Positions 48,296-52,533 of a stretch of 52,533 nucleotides of DNA are shown piece by piece (within the stretch, counting starts at the first letter, position 1; each line of letters starts with the position of its first letter). The notes under the pieces were generated by a model, which saw only the letters and a list, made by a program, of their open reading frames with translations, had not been told where the DNA came from and ran no database searches. The DNA is taken from positions 1-52,533 of the forward strand of contig NZ_CANLSL010000020.1 of assembly GCF_947493735.1 (NCBI RefSeq), given 5' to 3'. Position numbers and translations under genes: made by a program. The stretch comes from an uncultured Acinetobacter sp. (GTDB taxonomy: Bacteria > Pseudomonadota > Gammaproteobacteria > Pseudomonadales > Moraxellaceae).

Positions 48296-49504
48296 TTATT
48301 TTAAAGTATCCGCAGGCACGCGTACCCAACCCTCCATAATCACACGTGCACTACGGCTCATGATGGCTTTTTTCACTTGCCATTGACCATTGTGTTGTAT
48401 CGCTTCCGCACCGACTTCGAGCGTACCAGATGGATGACCGAAACGGACGGTTTGACGCTCACCACCACCAGCAGCAAGATTGACCAATGTGTTTGGAATC
48501 GCTGCTGCCGTACCGATTGCAACCGCCGCCGTACCCATCATGGCATGATGAAGTTTCCCCATCGACAGCGCTCGCACCAACACATCAATATCACTTGATA
48601 AAACCTGTTTACCACTCGATGAGACATAGTCAATTGGTTTGGCGACAAAGGCAATTTTCGGGGTATGCTGACGTGATGCAGCTTCCGCAACATCGTTGAT
48701 CAAGCCCATTTTTAATGCACCATAAGCACGAATCGTTTCAAACTTTGTTAAAGCATCATTATCATTATTAATCTGATCTTGTAGCTCTGTGCCTGTATAG
48801 CCCAAATCTTCCGCATTTAAGAAAATGGTTGGAATGCCCGCATTGATAAAGGTTGCCTGAAAACTACCAATATTGGGTACGTCAAGCGTATCCACCACAT
48901 TTCCTGTAGGAAACATTGCACCGCCGTCATCACCATCATCGGCTGGATCAAGAAATTCGATTTGCACTTCTGCTGCTGGAAAGGTCACGCCATCAAGCTC
49001 AAAATCACCCAACTCTTGTACTTCACCATCAGTGATTGGAATATGCGCAATGATGGTTTTTTCAATATTCTTCTGCCAAATCCGCACGGCACATAAACCA
49101 TTTTCAGGAATGTTATCTGCAACAACCAAACCATTACTAATCGCAAATGCTCCCACCGCTGCCGTTAAGTTGCCACAGTTGCCACTCCAGTCAACAAAGG
49201 CTTTATCAATCGACACTTGCCCAAACAGATAGTCCACATCATGATCAGCAACTTCACTTTTCGACAAAATCACGGTCTTACTGGTACTTGATGTTGCACC
49301 GCCCATGCCATCAATTTGCTTGGCATAAGGATCAGGGCTACCAATCACACGCAGTAGAAGTTGATCACGAATGCGCCCTGCTGACTGCGCCGCCGCTGGC
49401 AAATCATCCAGCTTAAAAAACACCCCTTTACTGGTGCCACCACGCATATAAGTTGCTGGGATTTTGATTTGTTTTTGTGGGGTTGTATCGGAAGAAGATG
49501 ACAT
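48296..49504 (-). CDS. prpF: 2-methylaconitate cis-trans isomerase PrpF
   Basis: 402 residues. A diaminopimelate-epimerase-fold enzyme that isomerises the product of AcnD in the 2-methylcitrate pathway of propionate use. Conserved segments: PATYMRGGTSKGVFF, GSPDPYAKQIDGMGGATSS, DWSGNCGNLTAAVG, and LHHAMMGTAAVAIGTAAAIP. The pattern fits PrpF closely rather than other family members such as oxalomesaconate tautomerases. ATG 49504 has AGGATTTTTT; 49522 is rejected. No prpB, prpC or acnD is in the window. Confidence 0.93.
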   Translation of the reverse strand: MSSSSDTTPQKQIKIPATYMRGGTSKGVFFKLDDLPAAAQSAGRIRDQLLLRVIGSPDPYAKQIDGMGGATSSTSKTVILSKSEVADHDVDYLFGQVSIDKAFVDWSGNCGNLTAAVGAFAISNGLVVADNIPENGLCAVRIWQKNIEKTIIAHIPITDGEVQELGDFELDGVTFPAAEVQIEFLDPADDGDDGGAMFPTGNVVDTLDVPNIGSFQATFINAGIPTIFLNAEDLGYTGTELQDQINNDNDALTKFETIRAYGALKMGLINDVAEAASRQHTPKIAFVAKPIDYVSSSGKQVLSSDIDVLVRALSMGKLHHAMMGTAAVAIGTAAAIPNTLVNLAAGGGERQTVRFGHPSGTLEVGAEAIQHNGQWQVKKAIMSRSARVIMEGWVRVPADTLK

Positions 49505-49641
49505 AAAAAATCCTTTTTTCATTGTTCAAAACATACTCGACTGGCTATGCTTCAGCAGTAATCAGACCACATCATACGAAGCAAGCCGAGCAAAGTGTAG
49601 CATTTAGACTTTACGGGGCAAATTGATAAAAAATACCAAAA

Positions 49642-50943
49642 CTAGGCATTTTCTACCATTTCAGCAAATGTCGCCTTCGCTGCGGCAATGGTTTTTTCAA
49701 TATCTTCATCGCTATGCATGGAAGAAATGAAACCCGCTTCAAATGCGGATGGCGCAAGATAGACACCACGTTTGAGCATACCGTGGAAAAATTGTTTAAA
49801 GGCTTCGCTATCACATTTCAGCATCGCACTAAAGCTCGATAAATCATCTTGATCGGTGAAATACAAACCAAACATGGCACCGACTTGTTGGGTTTTAAAA
49901 GCAATACCTGCTTCATCCGCCGCAGCTTGCAATCCTGCTAGTAATTTTGCCAATTGTGCTTCAAGTGTTGCATAAAATCCATCTTGACGAATATGTTTAA
50001 CCATCGCTAAACCTGCACGCATCGCCAGCGGATTGCCTGATAATGTGCCTGCTTGATAGACGCCACCAAGTGGTGCGATACATTGCATGATTTCACGCTT
50101 ACCACCAAACGCACCGACTGGCAGCCCTGCACCGATAATTTTTCCTAAAGTAATCAAATCAGGCTCGACATTGTACAGCGTATGCGCACCGCCAAGTGCC
50201 ACACGAAAGCCTGTCATCACCTCATCAATAATAAACACTGCTTTATATTGATCGCAAACACGACGAATTGCTTGTAAAAAGCCATCTTTCGGCAAGACCA
50301 AATTCATATTTCCCGCCACAGGTTCAACGATCACCCCTGCAATTTGCTCGCCATATTCTGCAAAGCATTGTTCTAGTGCATCAATGTCGTTATATGGCAA
50401 GACGATGGTGTGCTTGGCGAAATCTTCTGGTACACCTTTCGAGGTTGGTTCACCCAAGGTCAACAAACCTGAGCCCGCCTTAACCAAAAGCGAATCTGAA
50501 TGACCGTGATAGCAACCTTCAAACTTGATGATTTTATCTCGTCCAGTATAGCCACGTGCTAGACGAATCGCTGTCATGGTCGCTTCTGTGCCTGAGTTGG
50601 TCATGCGGATCAAGTCGACCGATGGCAGAATTTCACAAATCACATCGGCGAGTGAAGTTTCCGCAACCGTCGGTGCGCCATAGCTCAAGCCATCTTCTGC
50701 GGCACGTTGCACCGCTTGCACCACGTCAGGATGAGAATGCCCCAAAATCATTGGCCCCCAAGAGCCAACGTAGTCGATATATTGATTATCATCTTCATCC
50801 CACAAGTATGCGCCCTTTGCCCGTTTGATAAATACAGGTGTACCACCAACACTTTTAAAGGCACGCACAGGAGAATTCACACCACCTGGAATGTGCTTCG
50901 AGGCTTCTTCAAAAAGTTGTGCTTGCTTGGCAGAAGTAAACAT
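49642..50943 (-). CDS. hemL: Glutamate-1-semialdehyde 2,1-aminomutase
   Basis: 432 residues, the usual length. A PLP enzyme converting glutamate-1-semialdehyde to 5-aminolevulinate for haem synthesis. PLP-binding features are [20 protein letters not shown], and the Schiff-base Lys in [29 protein letters not shown] is the N-terminal signature. The frame begins at TTG 50961, but ATG 50943 ([14 protein letters not shown]) is used. thiE lies 56 bp upstream on the same strand. Confidence 0.98.
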   Translation of the reverse strand: MFTSAKQAQLFEEASKHIPGGVNSPVRAFKSVGGTPVFIKRAKGAYLWDEDDNQYIDYVGSWGPMILGHSHPDVVQAVQRAAEDGLSYGAPTVAETSLADVICEILPSVDLIRMTNSGTEATMTAIRLARGYTGRDKIIKFEGCYHGHSDSLLVKAGSGLLTLGEPTSKGVPEDFAKHTIVLPYNDIDALEQCFAEYGEQIAGVIVEPVAGNMNLVLPKDGFLQAIRRVCDQYKAVFIIDEVMTGFRVALGGAHTLYNVEPDLITLGKIIGAGLPVGAFGGKREIMQCIAPLGGVYQAGTLSGNPLAMRAGLAMVKHIRQDGFYATLEAQLAKLLAGLQAAADEAGIAFKTQQVGAMFGLYFTDQDDLSSFSAMLKCDSEAFKQFFHGMLKRGVYLAPSAFEAGFISSMHSDEDIEKTIAAAKATFAEMVENA

Positions 50944-50999
50944 AAAATATCTCGATTTCAATAATTTAAAGACGATTCTGAACTAAAATCATAATACGA

Positions 51000-51617
51000 T
51001 TAAGTGTGATTAAATAAGGCTGACCATGCCTCAATTCGCTGTGGAATTTGATTCATTTCAAGTCCGAGTATATCACTGACCACGGCACAAAGATCAGCAC
51101 CTGCAGTGATGACTGCTTGTGAATTCTCCGCTGTTAAACCACCAATCGCACAAATAGGGATTTGAAATTGTGTATTGGCTTGTTTGATTACATCTAAACC
51201 AATATTCCCAGCTTCAGGCTTGGTGGTTGAGCCATAGATCGCACCAAATGCCACATAGCTTGCAACATCTTTGATTGCTTGCTCAGCTAAAGATAAATCG
51301 TTTAAGCAGGTGCGACCAATGATCGCAGTATCGCCTAATAATTTTCGTGCTTCAACAATAGAGCCATCATCTTGCCCAAGATGTAGATGTACGCCAAAAC
51401 GATAAGCTTGCGCTAAATCATCGTTGATAATGAGTGGTACATCAAAGTGATTGCACATCGCTAAAATTTTTTGAATTTCAGCATCTTGATTAGATTTTTC
51501 AATTTTCTTTCGACGGTATTGCAACAGCGCAATTTGATGGGTTGCCATTGCGATAGAAATTTTTTCTAATAATAAGTCCAAAGGATCATCATTGGTGATG
51601 AGATATAAACCACGCAT
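51000..51617 (-). CDS. thiE: Thiamine phosphate synthase
   Basis: 205 residues of the TIM-barrel ThiE family, which couples the thiazole and pyrimidine halves of thiamine. Motifs: GLYLITND at the N terminus, LIINDDLAQAYRFGVHLHLGQDDG, IGRTCLNDLSLAEQA, VAFGAIYGSTTKPEA and ICAIGGLTAENSQAVITAGADLCAVVSDI. ATG 51617 is chosen over TTG 51626. It lies immediately upstream of hemL and may be cotranscribed. No TPP riboswitch is visible between it and the upstream gene. Confidence 0.95.
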   Translation of the reverse strand: MRGLYLITNDDPLDLLLEKISIAMATHQIALLQYRRKKIEKSNQDAEIQKILAMCNHFDVPLIINDDLAQAYRFGVHLHLGQDDGSIVEARKLLGDTAIIGRTCLNDLSLAEQAIKDVASYVAFGAIYGSTTKPEAGNIGLDVIKQANTQFQIPICAIGGLTAENSQAVITAGADLCAVVSDILGLEMNQIPQRIEAWSALFNHT

Positions 51618-51630
51618 AACAGACAATAAA

Positions 51631-51669
51631 AAAGTGTTGATGAGCAGAATTATAACCCATCAACACTTT
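51631..51669 (-). terminator. Terminator hairpin upstream of thiE
   Basis: CATCAACACTTT (51658-51669) and AAAGTGTTGATG (51631-51642) form a perfect 12-bp stem. On the minus strand a TTTTTT run follows. It ends the protease transcript. The loop contains TTATAAT, so a thiE promoter might overlap it. Confidence 0.75.
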
Positions 51670-51704
51670 ATAAAAACCAACAACTGACAATTAACTCAAC
51701 ATTA

Positions 51705-52533
51705 TCACTGCTGTGTACGATTGCGATGACGCAATAGACTAATGCCAATCAAACCAATAAGCATAAACACACCCATACTACCGCCACCGCTACTTTTACT
51801 AGAGCTTGTCGTGGTTGTCGGTTGCTCTGTTTCAGGAGTTTACGTTACTGGTTTTTCTGTCTGTTTAATCAGTTGAATGCCAGTTGTATTTTGAATCCAA
51901 CTTTGATAACTCGAGATTTTTGTATACACACCTGGATAACCTTCTTGCGCACAGCCTCTACCAGTACTTGTAATCCCTACAGCATATGATTTCCCAGTAC
52001 GATCTTTAAGCTTAAGTGAAGAACCACTGTCTCCAAAGCAAGTATCAGATTTTGGCGTTGCATTCGATTCCACACAAAACATATTTCGACCAATCTGCGC
52101 TGGATGATAGTTCGAAAATGGAGAAATACACTCTGCTAGATTTAACGTCGTATATTGCAAGGTGTATGGATGTGTTGCAAGAAACTCTTTTGCAGTCATT
52201 TCTTCTTCAGTTCCACAATATGGAGAATCACTGTTCGCGCAGTCCTCTATTACTCCCCAACCTGCTGCAAACAAATTAGTTGAAGCACGTAGATTTTGTC
52301 TTTCTATCGTCGGGCTAATCGGCTCGATAATTTGACAATTTTTACCGCACTTCAGCATATATGTAGGCGTTTCAAGCTCTAATACAGCAATATCATTAAA
52401 AAAGGTGGTGTCATAATATTGCTCATGTATGAAGCTACGCTTCAATTTAAATAATTGGGGCTGTAGTAGATAAGGTCAAATACCCGTCCAATCCAACAGT
52501 ATTTCGAGCTGTTGTTTTGGACTCCCATAGTTA
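51705..52533 (-). pseudogene. Trypsin-like serine protease with GlyGly-CTERM tail, interrupted by in-frame stops (partial)
   Basis: An S1-family secreted protease, cut by the right window edge. The catalytic Asp lies in FFNDIAVLEL and Ser in CFGDSGSSLKL; the His would be at or beyond the window edge. A TAA at 51840-51842 stops the frame just after QTEKPVT. The same frame continues for 44 codons with a Thr/Ser linker, SGGGSMG, a hydrophobic helix and an RHRNR basic end: a GlyGly-CTERM sorting signal. A TGA at 52476-52478 also lies in frame upstream. Downstream of it, an open frame from TTG 52445 to 51840 remains. Either change may be a sequencing error or genuine decay; the TAA could arise from CAA in one step. 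Confidence 0.8.

Noticed and set aside
51618..51704. TPP riboswitch upstream of thiE
   Set aside because: Only 87 bp separate the genes, mostly occupied by a 12-bp terminator hairpin, and the conserved THI-box sequences are absent.

Overview
The window is about 52.5 kb of ordinary chromosome from an Acinetobacter species. The genus call is an inference from low G+C, the protein signatures (AbeS/EmrE-like pump, DUF2505 protein, Acinetobacter-type ZapE, RhlB and FtsK) and the gene neighbourhoods. No phage, plasmid, CRISPR array or intact insertion sequence is visible. Most genes are housekeeping; the accessory material is one five-gene operon, one short non-autonomous transposon (MITE) and one decayed protease gene at the right edge.

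Layout. 1-3000: tRNA-Glu with a near-consensus promoter, a LysR regulator, a small nitroreductase with a palindromic operator candidate, a YqaA/DedA membrane protein and an unusual tRNA-Trp. 3041-10842 (minus): an M48-like membrane protein that has lost its catalytic HExxH, then purF, cvpA, pyrD and glcB. 11094-13816 (minus): zapE, a DUF2505 protein and a HEAT/AlkD-like protein. 13862-13924: an 8-bp tandem repeat. 13919-18432 (minus): a compact operon of a TelA-like protein, TelA, a four-helix membrane protein, a DKNYY protein and a SUKH (SMI1/KNR4) protein. This is the best candidate here for an undescribed system.

18706-33302: queG, an RDD protein, pepN, an SMR efflux pump, a cysteine-rich protein of unknown function, ahpF, trmB, a PlsC-like acyltransferase, a DUF4349 lipoprotein, a Nu-class GST, yebC, a DUF1287 protein, metR and a small lipoprotein. 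33394-41862: rhlB, dnaX, a Nif3-like protein, pyrC-rnt, an amino-acid permease and a LysE-type exporter. 41953-42222: the MITE, lying between ftsK and its terminator. 42243-51617: ftsK, trxB, aat and bpt (both enzymes of the bacterial Leu N-degron pathway), a prpF without its propionate-pathway neighbours, hemL and thiE.

51705-52533: a trypsin-like protease with a GlyGly-CTERM (rhombosortase) tail, interrupted by in-frame stop codons and cut by the window edge.

Functional links: pyrD and pyrC are both de novo pyrimidine steps and purF is the first purine step, but they are not in one operon. trxB, ahpF, the GST and the nitroreductase are redox or stress functions. Starts were moved from the longest reading frame to internal starts with better ribosome binding sites or family agreement in about 20 genes; each entry says so.
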